From Dyadobacter psychrophilus (lineage in GTDB: Bacteria > Bacteroidota > Bacteroidia > Cytophagales > Spirosomataceae): a stretch of DNA of 64,000 bases. The number at the start of each line of letters is the position of its first letter. The stretch's first letter is position 1. The notes under the pieces are model-generated. The model was not told the DNA's origin, searched no databases, and saw only the letters and a program-made list of their open reading frames with translations. Below, in pieces: positions 16,593 through 24,486 of the stretch. Where the stretch lies: contig NZ_FUZA01000006.1 of the NCBI RefSeq assembly GCF_900167945.1, forward strand, positions 186,001-250,000, written 5' to 3'. The position numbers and the translations under genes were made by a program.

Positions 16593-17255
16593 TCAGGAAT
16601 GAAAAAGAGGAACATTCACATTCTTTTCAAAATATCTACAACTCGGCGACAGCGGGCATTCCAGACATTTGGGATTGCGTGCAAGACAAATGTAACGGCC
16701 ATGCAGAATGAGCCAGTGATGCGCTTTGTGAACGAGATTTCTGGGAATGTATTTCAAAAGTGCTTTTTCTACTGCTAATGGCGTGGTTGCAGTAAGCGGA
16801 ACAAGTCCGATTCGCCTTGAAACACGAAAGACATGGGTATCAACAGCCATTGCAGGCTGATTGAAAATGACAGAAGCGATCACATTCGCCGTCTTTCTCC
16901 CTACGCCCGGCAACTTTTGTAAGTCTTCGATCGAAGCAGGAACTTCCGAATTGAACTGCCCAACAAGCATTCTTCCCATCCCAACCAAATGTTTTGCTTT
17001 GTTATTGGGGTAAGAAATGGAGCGGATGTACGTAAAAACTTCTTCAACATTAGACGCAGCCAATGCCTGCGGGTCGGGAAACCGCTCAAAAAGTGCAGGC
17101 GTGACCATATTCACGCGCTTGTCTGTGCATTGCGCAGAAAGGGCTACGGCAACGAGCAACTCGTATGGACTTCCGTAATGCAGCTCGGTCTCAGGTTCAG
17201 GAAAGTTATTGGTAAAATAATCAAGGAAGAACTTGAATCGGTCTTTTCTAAGCAT
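16593..17255 (-). CDS. nth: Endonuclease III (DNA glycosylase/AP lyase)
   Basis: A 220-residue base-excision repair enzyme that removes oxidised pyrimidines and cuts the abasic strand. The helix-hairpin-helix LPGVGRKTANVI (about 114-125) carries the catalytic lysine, the catalytic aspartate is in AVDTHVFR (about 137) and the four-cysteine iron-sulfur loop has the expected C-x6-C-x2-C-x5-C spacing (CLARNPKCLECPLSPSC, about 189-205). Length is typical. It lies downstream of the sigma-factor unit on the same strand but is separated from it by a strong terminator. Confidence 0.96.
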   Translation of the reverse strand: MLRKDRFKFFLDYFTNNFPEPETELHYGSPYELLVAVALSAQCTDKRVNMVTPALFERFPDPQALAASNVEEVFTYIRSISYPNNKAKHLVGMGRMLVGQFNSEVPASIEDLQKLPGVGRKTANVIASVIFNQPAMAVDTHVFRVSRRIGLVPLTATTPLAVEKALLKYIPRNLVHKAHHWLILHGRYICLARNPKCLECPLSPSCRYFEKNVNVPLFHS

Positions 17256-17304
17256 ACAGAAATCCTGGCCGCAAATGCATGCGGTCGGTTACAGATTGGA
17301 ATAA

Positions 17305-17348
17305 AAAAAGACCCACCTCTTAAAATGAAAGAGCGGTGGGTCTTTTTT
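17305..17348 (-). terminator. Strong terminator overlapping the 3' end of the sigma-factor partner gene
   Basis: Thirteen-base arms AAAAAGACCCACC (17305-17317) and GGTGGGTCTTTTT (17335-17347) with T runs on both sides. The stop codon of the 82-residue gene (17322-17320) lies in the loop and its last codons form one arm of the stem. Confidence 0.85.
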
Positions 17349-17568
17349 GTGAAAACTGTTGAGAATATTTGAAGACTTTTGAAACCGTGAGATCCGAAGG
17401 GGTCCGAACGATTTTGTCCATCTGGCTCTGAATATCGAGTGAGTCCAGATAAAAGCTCATCAAATCATTGTCAAGCGCTAGCGCCTCAACAATCAGGTCA
17501 TTTTCAGTCTCTGTTGTTTCGGCATATAAATACCTTACAACGTCATCGTAGGTAAAAGTTTTTGTCAT
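17320..17568 (-). CDS. Small acidic protein coupled to an ECF sigma factor
   Basis: An 82-residue protein starting MTKTFTYDDVVRYLYAET. The N-terminal pattern (a short helix with DDVVRYLYxExxExE, then ALALDNDLMSFYLDSL) resembles the opening segment of small Bacteroidota anti-sigma-like proteins, but there is no zinc motif and no membrane segment. Its start lies inside the sigma-factor gene, overlapping it by 26 bases, so it is almost certainly cotranslated and may bind or tune the sigma factor; this is inference from position. The ORF could begin 4 codons earlier (17580). I cannot assign a family. Its 3' end doubles as the terminator hairpin. Confidence 0.75.
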   Translation of the reverse strand: MTKTFTYDDVVRYLYAETTETENDLIVEALALDNDLMSFYLDSLDIQSQMDKIVRTPSDLTVSKVFKYSQQFSQKRPTALSF

Positions 17569-18142
17569 ACTGTGGGGCACGTTGGTTGAATTGCTTACGC
17601 AAGTTTATCAACGCGTAACGCATCCTGCCCAATGCCGTATTAATACTCACTCCTGTCGCATCCGCAATTTCCTGAAAGCTCATGTCCTCGTAGTGGCGCA
17701 TGATCAAAACTTGCTTCTGAACATCAGGTAACCGCTGGATCATCTCCCGCAGTTGCTCATGTGTTTCCTGCCGAATCTGGATTGACTCTACGGAATCTTC
17801 CGAAAAATCCAGCGTATTGAAAACACTGCTTCCATCTTCAAATACTACATTGGGGTAGCGTTTATCGCGTCTGAAATAATCAATGGCGAGGTTGTGTGCG
17901 ATACGTATAATCCATGGCAGGAATTTGCCCTCATCATTATATCTACCACCTTTTATCGTGTCAACGGCCTTAATAAATGTATCCTGTAATAAATCTTCGG
18001 CTACATACTGGTCCTTAACAATTAGATAAATAGTGGTGTATATTCTTGATTTGTGGCGCTGAACAAGCTTTTCAAATGCCTTTTCATTACCGCGGATATA
18101 CAATGTTACCAACTCACTGTCGCTAACTTGGACTTTCTCCAT
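17543..18142 (-). CDS. ECF-type RNA polymerase sigma factor
   Basis: A 199-residue sigma-70 family factor with region 2 (AFEKLVQRHKSRIYTTIYLIVKDQYVAEDLLQDTFIKA, with the core-binding and -10 recognition part PWIIRIAHNLAIDYFRR) and region 4 (LPDVQKQVLIMRHYEDMSFQEIADATGVSINTALGRMRYAL). The linker between them is acidic and Ser-rich. ECF factors of this type are abundant in Bacteroidota. No FecR-type membrane anti-sigma gene is adjacent; instead a small cytosolic protein overlaps its 3' end, which argues against a TonB-transducer type signalling unit. Confidence 0.93.
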   Translation of the reverse strand: MEKVQVSDSELVTLYIRGNEKAFEKLVQRHKSRIYTTIYLIVKDQYVAEDLLQDTFIKAVDTIKGGRYNDEGKFLPWIIRIAHNLAIDYFRRDKRYPNVVFEDGSSVFNTLDFSEDSVESIQIRQETHEQLREMIQRLPDVQKQVLIMRHYEDMSFQEIADATGVSINTALGRMRYALINLRKQFNQRAPQYDKNFYLR

Positions 18143-18523
18143 TTTTACTATTCGATTTAGTTAACGTAGAGCGGTTCGTCGATATTGTTTCTCCTTTCTG
18201 TTTAGTGAAATAATGAACTGTCTTTTCTGTATTTTGAATTATACATATCAAAGAAATGGATTTGAAAAATAATTTGCAAATCTTTAGGTTTCTTTTTTTT
18301 GTAAAATAAATTTCATTAACAACTGTTAACAACAAACCCTTCATTTGAAGAATATACGCGTGCTGACCAGGCACCGTGTTCTTATTGCAATAATTAATAG
18401 AACTTATCGAATGACTTACGTTACCGATATGGTGTTTGGATCACTTCTTATTTTTTATTTATGATTTTTACCGAATAAAAATTAAATTTCACTTTTCTAA
18501 TAAAATTTGAATTTTTACCAGAT
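18143..18523. other. AT-rich intergenic region between divergent sigma factor and HAD genes
   Basis: About 380 bases without a credible gene; it must hold both divergent promoters. I could not place a full TTG-N20-TAnnTTTG promoter on either strand. A short palindrome TTAACAACTGTTAA (18316-18329, six-base arms) lies 174 bases upstream of the sigma factor and could be an operator, with little to support it. A minus-strand open frame here (18374-18123) is dismissed for its composition and lack of family features. Confidence 0.5.
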
Positions 18524-19219
18524 ATGAAATACCGGCATCTTTTCTTCGATCTGGACCATACACTTTGGGATTTTGAAAAAAATTCTTCCGAATCTCTGGA
18601 AGAAATTTTTCACACGCTTACCCTGATTCAGTACGGCGTATCGTCTCTGGACTCGTTTATCCAGTCTTTTTTGAAAATAAATACCGCATTATGGGACGCC
18701 TTTGACCGTGGGAAGGTGCACCATACCTATATACGCGAGAACAGGTTCAAGATGGTTTTTGAAGAACTTGGTGCGCAGCTGCCACCCAACCACTCGGAAA
18801 TTGGCGAAGCCTACCTGCGCACACTTCCTGATAAAAAACATTTACTGGAAGGAGCACTTGATCTGCTCAACTACGCAAACTCCGCTGGCTATGCCATGCA
18901 CATCATTACCAACGGTTTCAACGAAATCCAGGCGAGAAAGATAGCAAGCTCGGAAATCGGCCATTTTTTTGAAAACATCATCACTTTCGAGACCGCGAAT
19001 GCGAAAAAGCCGGATCCTAAAATTTTCGCATATGCGCTTGAGACCGCGCGGGCTGTGCCTTCGGAAAGCATTATGATCGGGGACAACTGGATCGCGGACA
19101 TTATGGGCGCGAAACAATTTGGAATAGACACGGCTTACTACAATCCTGCCGGACTGCGGTTTGATGAAAGCCCTACATATGATATCAGGCGCCTGGAAGA
19201 GTTGATGCTGATTCTCTAA
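18524..19219 (+). CDS. HAD-superfamily pyrimidine nucleotidase, YjjG type
   Basis: A 231-residue haloacid-dehalogenase hydrolase. Motif I is FFDLDHTLWDF (nucleophile Asp about 9), motif II is IITNGFNE, motif III lysine is in KKPDPKIF and motif IV is MIGDNWIADIMGA. The WDF following motif I and the small helical cap are typical of YjjG-like noncanonical pyrimidine 5'-nucleotidases, which clean damaged or unusual dNMP/NMP pools. It is cytoplasmic. Its stop codon overlaps that of the convergent protease gene by three bases. Confidence 0.9.
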   Translation: MKYRHLFFDLDHTLWDFEKNSSESLEEIFHTLTLIQYGVSSLDSFIQSFLKINTALWDAFDRGKVHHTYIRENRFKMVFEELGAQLPPNHSEIGEAYLRTLPDKKHLLEGALDLLNYANSAGYAMHIITNGFNEIQARKIASSEIGHFFENIITFETANAKKPDPKIFAYALETARAVPSESIMIGDNWIADIMGAKQFGIDTAYYNPAGLRFDESPTYDIRRLEELMLIL

Positions 19220-20106
19220 ACTTCTTCTTCGTAAAAAGTCACTTTCTTTTCACGCAAAAACTGCTTGATAACGTCCACATGCACGCATTGGCCTACATTG
19301 AGGAACGGATAATTTGAGACACGTTTCCGGTGACCTTCGGTGATCACTTCCCTGTTGACCTGATCAAAGCCCAGATGCAGGTGGCGCGTTGAGCTTTGCA
19401 TGCCGTAAATAATCCCGTTTTTATCAAAAAGCGGCCCTCCGCTTTGTCCTCGTAAACCAGGCGTGCTCATTTCAATGCCAACCACACCGTTGCTTTCGCC
19501 AATGTGACGTGTAATAATGCCATCTATCGGAAAGCTGGGCGTGTTAATGCGGCCTGTGTTGAGCCACTCAATGTCACCTGTATTTTTGTTGTACTGATAA
19601 TTTGTGAATTCTGGAAAAGGATAACCCAGGCGGCAAAGATATCTTCCCTGCTTTACCTGCCTGGAATCTTTCAAAAAACGCGCATAACCTTGATATTGCT
19701 TACTTTCAAATTCCCGGAAATGAATGATGGCGAGATCCTGGGTCGGGTGCAGATGGATCGCCATGCCTTTATAGGCTGTTACACAATTGATGAAATTGAA
19801 AAGTATCCTGATTGGATTGTCGCCATTGATCCTGTATTTATTTTCTAAAAAACCACGTTGCGTTTCAAAGCCGGGATCTTTTTCGAACTTCCTTAGCTCA
19901 CTTTTGAATTTCAGGAAATTTTCATAAATGGAGCTTGCATATAAGATCTGCTGGGCAACGTGCCGGCAGGTGATAGCAAAGCCATTTTCATTTACAAAAA
20001 ACAATGTAGCAGTGCCCGGCACGATGTCGCTGCCGGTGTAATAACGCAGTATAAAGTGAATGGGACGGGTGTACTGATCTACTTTTTCAATAGCTTCAAC
20101 AAACAT
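19216..20106 (-). CDS. Trypsin-like serine protease, no signal peptide
   Basis: A 296-residue chymotrypsin-fold peptidase. The triad can be read as His about 49 (AITCRHVA), Asp about 124 (PTQDLAIIHF) and Ser about 222 (LRGQSGGPLFD), all with the usual flanking residues. An insertion of about 50 mostly helical, Lys/Glu/Phe-rich residues lies between the His and the Asp. There is no signal peptide, membrane helix or PDZ domain, so it seems cytoplasmic, unlike DegP-type proteases. It is the last gene of a tight four-gene minus-strand unit after two outer-membrane beta-barrels and a DUF2911 protein. Substrate and role are unknown. Confidence 0.82.
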   Translation of the reverse strand: MFVEAIEKVDQYTRPIHFILRYYTGSDIVPGTATLFFVNENGFAITCRHVAQQILYASSIYENFLKFKSELRKFEKDPGFETQRGFLENKYRINGDNPIRILFNFINCVTAYKGMAIHLHPTQDLAIIHFREFESKQYQGYARFLKDSRQVKQGRYLCRLGYPFPEFTNYQYNKNTGDIEWLNTGRINTPSFPIDGIITRHIGESNGVVGIEMSTPGLRGQSGGPLFDKNGIIYGMQSSTRHLHLGFDQVNREVITEGHRKRVSNYPFLNVGQCVHVDVIKQFLREKKVTFYEEEV

Positions 20107-20126
20107 AGGGGCTGCAGGCGAGCGGT

Positions 20127-20666
20127 TTACTTAGTAATAGGGACCAATGCTTCTGTCTGGTCCCAACTCAAAATCATGTTTACACCGCCCGGTATATCTT
20201 CAAAGTAGATTGTAAATAATTCTTGCACAGTGGGCCGGATGCGAATAGGCACTTCCACATTCAGAATATCTTTGCCATCATTGTATTCGGTACCCCATTG
20301 ACCGATCTCTGAATTCAAAATAATTTTCCAGGTGCTTTGTTCAGGGACTGAATAAAGGGAATAAGTGCCTGCCTTAACCGGTTTTCCGCCGATTGACAAA
20401 CCTTCGCCAAGTTCGATAAGTGTGGCCTCATTAGCTCCCGTCCGCCAGACCTTTCCGTAGGGTGAAAGCGCTTTATCCTGCTCTCGTCCGAAAAGCAACC
20501 TTCCTTTTTTGCCCGGCTTACTATATGTGACTTTTACATGCACACCATTATTTGTCGTCTCGGCCACAGCTTCCGGGCTGAAAGATTTGGTATACTTTCT
20601 CATGCCAAAAAATCCGGCTAAACCAACAACAACCAAGACAGCAACAATAAGGAGAACTCTTTTCAT
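20127..20666 (-). CDS. DUF2911 domain-containing protein
   Basis: A 179-residue protein with one N-terminal membrane-spanning or signal segment (about residues 4-20) and a DUF2911 domain, recognised by VKVTYSKPGKKGRLLFG, the block YGKVWRTGANEATLIEL and AGTYSLYSVPEQSTWKIILN. The family is widespread in Bacteroidota and of unknown function; it has a lipocalin- or transthyretin-like beta-rich look. It starts 4 bases after the upstream barrel gene and is followed after 20 bases by the protease gene, so all are probably one transcript. Confidence 0.88.
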   Translation of the reverse strand: MKRVLLIVAVLVVVGLAGFFGMRKYTKSFSPEAVAETTNNGVHVKVTYSKPGKKGRLLFGREQDKALSPYGKVWRTGANEATLIELGEGLSIGGKPVKAGTYSLYSVPEQSTWKIILNSEIGQWGTEYNDGKDILNVEVPIRIRPTVQELFTIYFEDIPGGVNMILSWDQTEALVPITK

Positions 20667-20670
20667 AGGA

Positions 20671-21372
20671 TCAGGGGCAAACGATTTTGTAAAATGTGTA
20701 TGTGACAGATAGTCTCAAATAATAGTAATTGTCCTTTAAAGACGGATCGCCTTGCTGCAATTTATCCGTGTTCACCGCATCGCCCCCCAAATTATCAAGA
20801 TAATCGGAATAGGTTTTTCGGGCGCCATATTCAATGCCAATGTTCCAGGGACGGCGCACCTGATACTTAATTCCTACCCCGTAAGGAAGAATAAATGTAC
20901 TTGTCTTGTAATTACCAACCTGCGGACTAGGATTGAATGTGGAATAACCAATTCCGCCAAAAAGATAAGGACTCCAGTTCACGGCAAAACGGCGCTCCTG
21001 AAAATTAAGGAAATTATACTCCGCTACGGCGCTTCCCTCAAAGATGCGGGACGTAAAGGACATATTTCTCGCTCGTTGAAACGGGTCTTTACTATGCTTG
21101 TCATCAGCACCGATAATGCCCCCCATCAACTCAGCCCGGAGGGAAACTGCCTGGTTCGGGTTATAGCGAAAAAAAACGCTCCCTGCTGGTTTGAAAAACC
21201 GAAGCCTGAGCGATGGCGAAATGTCGCCTTTGTAATTTAAACCCCCTAACCCTGCTCCTATCTCGATTTTCTGCGCGCGGGCCTCATTTCCGATTGCCAC
21301 AAAAAAATAAATACCTGCCGCCAGATTTAGCAGCAAGTATTTAGCATTTATAAATTTCAAAGAAGACTTCAA
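20671..21372 (-). CDS. Outer-membrane beta-barrel protein (DUF6089-like), short paralogue
   Basis: A 233-residue protein with a signal peptide (cleaved around ARAQ, residue 34) and alternating aromatic and glycine-rich strands (EIGAGLGGLNYKGDISPSLRL, LRLSVTYTFYKI) of an eight-stranded barrel. It contains the segment GIEYGARKTYSDYLDNLGG, nearly repeated in the next gene upstream (AELGFRKTFTDYLDDAHG), which shows the two are paralogues. DUF6089-type proteins are common in Bacteroidota with no known function. It lies 12 bases after its paralogue. Confidence 0.85.
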   Translation of the reverse strand: MKSSLKFINAKYLLLNLAAGIYFFVAIGNEARAQKIEIGAGLGGLNYKGDISPSLRLRFFKPAGSVFFRYNPNQAVSLRAELMGGIIGADDKHSKDPFQRARNMSFTSRIFEGSAVAEYNFLNFQERRFAVNWSPYLFGGIGYSTFNPSPQVGNYKTSTFILPYGVGIKYQVRRPWNIGIEYGARKTYSDYLDNLGGDAVNTDKLQQGDPSLKDNYYYLRLSVTYTFYKIVCP

Positions 21373-21384
21373 TGGATGCCTTAG

Positions 21385-22407
21385 TTATTTTAATGGAGGA
21401 CATTTGATCTGGGATGGCAACATATAATTGATATGGATCATACCAAATAAATAGTTGTCCGTATAGCTAGGGCTGTTTCCCCGGTCGGTTCCAGGAGCTC
21501 CGAATCCTGTGGTTGGTATCGCTGCCAAAGGATCATTTGTTTCAAGACTATAATTAACAACCAGGAACTTCTTCAATGCCTCTGTCCTGTCAGCGCCCTT
21601 TCTGGCTGCATAACGCTCGGTTGTTCTGTTGCTTAAAGCCAGCGCGGTTGGATTATCCGCGAACAGTGCCGGATCTGCATAAGCACCATGTGCATCATCC
21701 AGGTAATCGGTAAATGTCTTGCGGAAACCTAGCTCGGCGGAAATATCCAGCTTTGAATTGATCTTGTAACGAACGCCGATTCCGATGGGTATAGCGAATT
21801 GCACCAGTGAATATGGTTTAGCATAACCTTCATTTCCCTGGCCTTCTGTTCCAAGCGGTTGCAGTTTAATCCAGTCACCATTCAAGGAATCGAGCGCCTT
21901 GGGATTGTGCGCCGTAAGTGCTATCCCTGCAAATAAATAGGTGCCGAACTGCGGCCTTCTGTCGTAACTCCTGTTATCCGGGGTGAGTTTAAAAATCCCC
22001 TGCACAGAGAACTCTTTCAAATCGTTTCTGAAATGTAGGTTTCTCGCATAAAAAATGTTTGATTCGTGCTTCTCGCTGCGATTCATAATGTAGTCATCAC
22101 CCGCAATCCGTGCATAAATAAAGCTTGCTCTGGCAGCCAGACGCGGGGTGAAATGGCGTGTGTAATTGCCTCCGATGCTCCACCGCATCATCTTAAAAGT
22201 GGAAGCAAGTGGCCTTCTGTAAGGTGCGAAATCTCCAAAATAGCTAGAAGTTCCGAGCCCAAATCCCGCTGTCGAATATGGAACAAAAATGCCCCTGCTT
22301 TGCGCCTGGACGTCCTCATTCATAAACAAAAGCCCAAAAGTCAAGATGAATACCAACGCTCCGGAAACTTTTTTTAATTCAGATTTTCTACGCATTTGTG
22401 AGATCAA
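21385..22407 (-). CDS. Outer-membrane beta-barrel protein (DUF6089-like), long paralogue
   Basis: A 340-residue exported protein: hydrophobic signal (about residues 15-34, ending VQAQ), then a beta-barrel with the GFRKTFTDYLDDAHGAYAD segment shared with the downstream paralogue. It is about 100 residues longer than that paralogue because of loops around residues 240-310. It leads the four-gene unit. Start could be 22407 or the methionine at 22395. A minus-strand TATTTTTG (22422-22415) matches the -7 consensus but lies so close to the start that the message would be nearly leaderless; no matching TTG was found. Confidence 0.83.
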   Translation of the reverse strand: MISQMRRKSELKKVSGALVFILTFGLLFMNEDVQAQSRGIFVPYSTAGFGLGTSSYFGDFAPYRRPLASTFKMMRWSIGGNYTRHFTPRLAARASFIYARIAGDDYIMNRSEKHESNIFYARNLHFRNDLKEFSVQGIFKLTPDNRSYDRRPQFGTYLFAGIALTAHNPKALDSLNGDWIKLQPLGTEGQGNEGYAKPYSLVQFAIPIGIGVRYKINSKLDISAELGFRKTFTDYLDDAHGAYADPALFADNPTALALSNRTTERYAARKGADRTEALKKFLVVNYSLETNDPLAAIPTTGFGAPGTDRGNSPSYTDNYLFGMIHINYMLPSQIKCPPLK

Positions 22408-22527
22408 TTTTTTGCAAAAATAGAACAGTTGTTGGTTTTATTCAGGGTATATCACCATTTCAACGTATTTCCCATTGATTTATTTGTAAGAGTAATTTTT
22501 TTTAATGCTGTCGAAAACAAAACTTCC

Positions 22528-22546
22528 TTATCATTGCAAATGATAA
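22528..22546. promoter_or_regulatory. Perfect 19-bp palindrome, candidate Fur/Zur-type operator
   Basis: TTATCATTGCAAATGATAA has eight-base perfect arms around GCA. Its size, AT-rich composition and TCAT/ATGA core resemble Fur-family (Fur, Zur) boxes. It ends 12 bases before the ATG of the ABC ATPase gene, where it would cover the promoter. The regulator is inferred; no fur-family gene lies in this window. Confidence 0.55.
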
Positions 22547-22558
22547 ATAGCCTTTGCA

Positions 22559-23185
22559 ATGATTTCAAGCACTAATCTTCGCTTTTCCTATTCCCCCCAA
22601 AAGAAGTTCAGCTTTCCTGACATTCAGTGCAAGGATAAGGAAACGCTGCTTATTTTGGGACAATCCGGAAAGGGAAAGACCACATTGCTTCATTTGCTGG
22701 CATTGCTACTGCAACCGGAAACAGGGCAAATTTCGATTGCCGAAAGGCCTGTGACGAACCTTTCTCCGGAAGAGGTTACCAAAATCAGGGCTAAGAATAT
22801 CGGCATTATCTATCAAAAACCACATTTTGTCAGCTCGCTTTCTGTCCTGGATAATATATTGTTATCCAATTACCTGGCGGATCGGAAGGAGAATATTCAT
22901 AAAGCCAGGCTGCTGGCTGAAAAACTGGGATTTGCGGAACATTTGCCCAAGAAAACCAGTCAATTAAGCCAGGGCGAGCAGCAGCGTGTCAGTATTGCAC
23001 GCGCTTTAATGAATGAGCCTAATGTAATCCTCGCGGACGAACCAACTTCCAGCCTGGACGACAGCAATACGCAAAATGTAATCACACTATTAAAGGAACA
23101 ATCGGCTTCCATTGGCGCAAGCCTGATCGTGGTTACGCACGACCAGCGTTTGAAGGATGAATTTTCAAATCAGGTTCACCTTTAA
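22559..23185 (+). CDS. ABC transporter ATP-binding protein (LolD/MacB type)
   Basis: A 208-residue stand-alone nucleotide-binding domain. Walker A is GQSGKGKTT (about 33-41), the Q-loop is YQKPHF, the signature is LSQGEQQR (about 138-145), Walker B is VILADEPTSSLD and the H-loop is VVTHD. The type matches subunits that pair with FtsX-like permeases and power mechanotransmission across the envelope rather than classic import. The permease gene begins 26 bases downstream. The gene starts immediately after TTTGCA, so its transcript may have almost no leader, with the palindrome lying over the promoter. Confidence 0.93.
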   Translation: MISSTNLRFSYSPQKKFSFPDIQCKDKETLLILGQSGKGKTTLLHLLALLLQPETGQISIAERPVTNLSPEEVTKIRAKNIGIIYQKPHFVSSLSVLDNILLSNYLADRKENIHKARLLAEKLGFAEHLPKKTSQLSQGEQQRVSIARALMNEPNVILADEPTSSLDDSNTQNVITLLKEQSASIGASLIVVTHDQRLKDEFSNQVHL

Positions 23186-23211
23186 TCCGCCATTAACTAA
23201 TCCCGAACGGA

Positions 23212-24429
23212 ATGAATGTTGTTAAAATAAGCCTGGCCAATCTCAAAGAGAAAAAACTCAACAGTTTTCTGAGTGCGTTGCTCCTGACGCTCGGCATAGG
23301 CATGATCTCACTGCTTTTATTACTTAACAAACAACTAGACGAGCAATTCCGGCGAAACATCCGCGGCATTGATATGGTTGTGGGCGCTAAGGGAAGCCCG
23401 TTGCAACTGATCCTGTCAAGCATTTATCAGATTGACGCGCCTACGGGTAATGTTCTGCTGGCGGAAGTGGACGCATTGCGCAAAAACCCTTTTGTCAAAA
23501 CAGTGATCCCGCTATCCATGGGCGACAGTTACCAGGGGTTTCGGATTGTAGGCACCACGCTAAAATATATCGAGCATTTTCAGGCAAAGATTTCACAGGG
23601 ACAACTTTATAATGCATCTATGGAAGTAACCATAGGCAGTAAAGTGGCGGCTGTTTCACAACTTAAAATCGGCGACACATTTGCAAGCTCTCACGGTCTG
23701 GATGCTGAGGGAGAGGCGCATAAGGAAAAAAAATACAAGGTTACCGGCATTTTTGAAGCCAATGGATCTGTGGTTGATCAGCTAATCCTGACCCGGCTGT
23801 CAAGCGTTTGGGATGTTCATGCGCATGAAGATGAAGGAACTGGAAAACATGAGGAACACGACGACCATGAAGAATCCGAGGCAGGAAAACAGGTTACCAG
23901 CGCCTTGATCCAATTCAGGAACCCAATGGGCTTAATGACGATCCCACGGCAGATTAATGACAACACATCCATGCAAGCAGCGCTGCCTAGCATTGAAATA
24001 AACAGGCTTTTTTCCCTGCTCGGTGTCGGTATTGAAACGCTTCGTGCATTGGCCTTAATCATCATCAGCATTGCCGGGATCAGCGTTTTTATCTCACTCT
24101 ACAATTCATTAAAAGAGAGAAAATACGAAATGGCGCTGATGCTTTCCATGGGCGCGACGCGTACGCGGCTTTTCCTGATGCTTTTGCTGGAAGGCTTAAT
24201 GCTGGCGGTCATTGGTTATTTCGCCGGGATCATTCTGAGCCGCGCGGGTCTATGGTTATTTTCAAAAGCAGCTGAGCAGGATTTTCACTATTCGTTAAGG
24301 AAATTTACCATTCTGCCGGAAGAAATTTACCTGTTTTTTGTCGCCCTGTTCATCGGATTTTTAGCCTCAGCACTTCCTTCGTTAGGCATTTACAAGCTGA
24401 ATATCTCCCGGACACTGGCGGAGGAATGA
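23212..24429 (+). CDS. FtsX-like ABC permease with a histidine-rich periplasmic loop
   Basis: A 405-residue MacB/FtsX-type permease: one N-terminal membrane helix (about 17-38), a large periplasmic MacB-like domain (about 40-270) and three C-terminal helices (about 280-400, including LIIISIAGISVFISLYNSL and the coupling segment RKYEMALMLSMGATRTRLF). Within the periplasmic domain, about residues 203-225, is a stretch with five His among many Asp/Glu (VHAHEDE, KHEEHDDHEES), a plausible metal-binding loop. With the upstream ATPase and the downstream DUF3299-like protein this resembles zinc-responsive ABC clusters I recall from Vibrio and Pseudomonas (for example PA4064-PA4066); the metal role is inference. 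Confidence 0.88.
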   Translation: MNVVKISLANLKEKKLNSFLSALLLTLGIGMISLLLLLNKQLDEQFRRNIRGIDMVVGAKGSPLQLILSSIYQIDAPTGNVLLAEVDALRKNPFVKTVIPLSMGDSYQGFRIVGTTLKYIEHFQAKISQGQLYNASMEVTIGSKVAAVSQLKIGDTFASSHGLDAEGEAHKEKKYKVTGIFEANGSVVDQLILTRLSSVWDVHAHEDEGTGKHEEHDDHEESEAGKQVTSALIQFRNPMGLMTIPRQINDNTSMQAALPSIEINRLFSLLGVGIETLRALALIIISIAGISVFISLYNSLKERKYEMALMLSMGATRTRLFLMLLLEGLMLAVIGYFAGIILSRAGLWLFSKAAEQDFHYSLRKFTILPEEIYLFFVALFIGFLASALPSLGIYKLNISRTLAEE

Positions 24430-24486
24430 TATTCTGTGTAAATTTGTTAACTTAGTTAAATCCTAACCAAGACAAAATCAGGCCCG

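Noticed and set aside
17269..17290. Imperfect palindrome GGCCGCA...TGCGGTC upstream of nth
   Set aside because: It has a mismatch, short arms and no link to a recognisable promoter; chance is a sufficient explanation.
18123..18374. 83-residue minus-strand ORF upstream of the sigma factor
   Set aside because: It overlaps the start of the sigma gene out of frame, has no recognisable features and lies in AT-rich promoter DNA.
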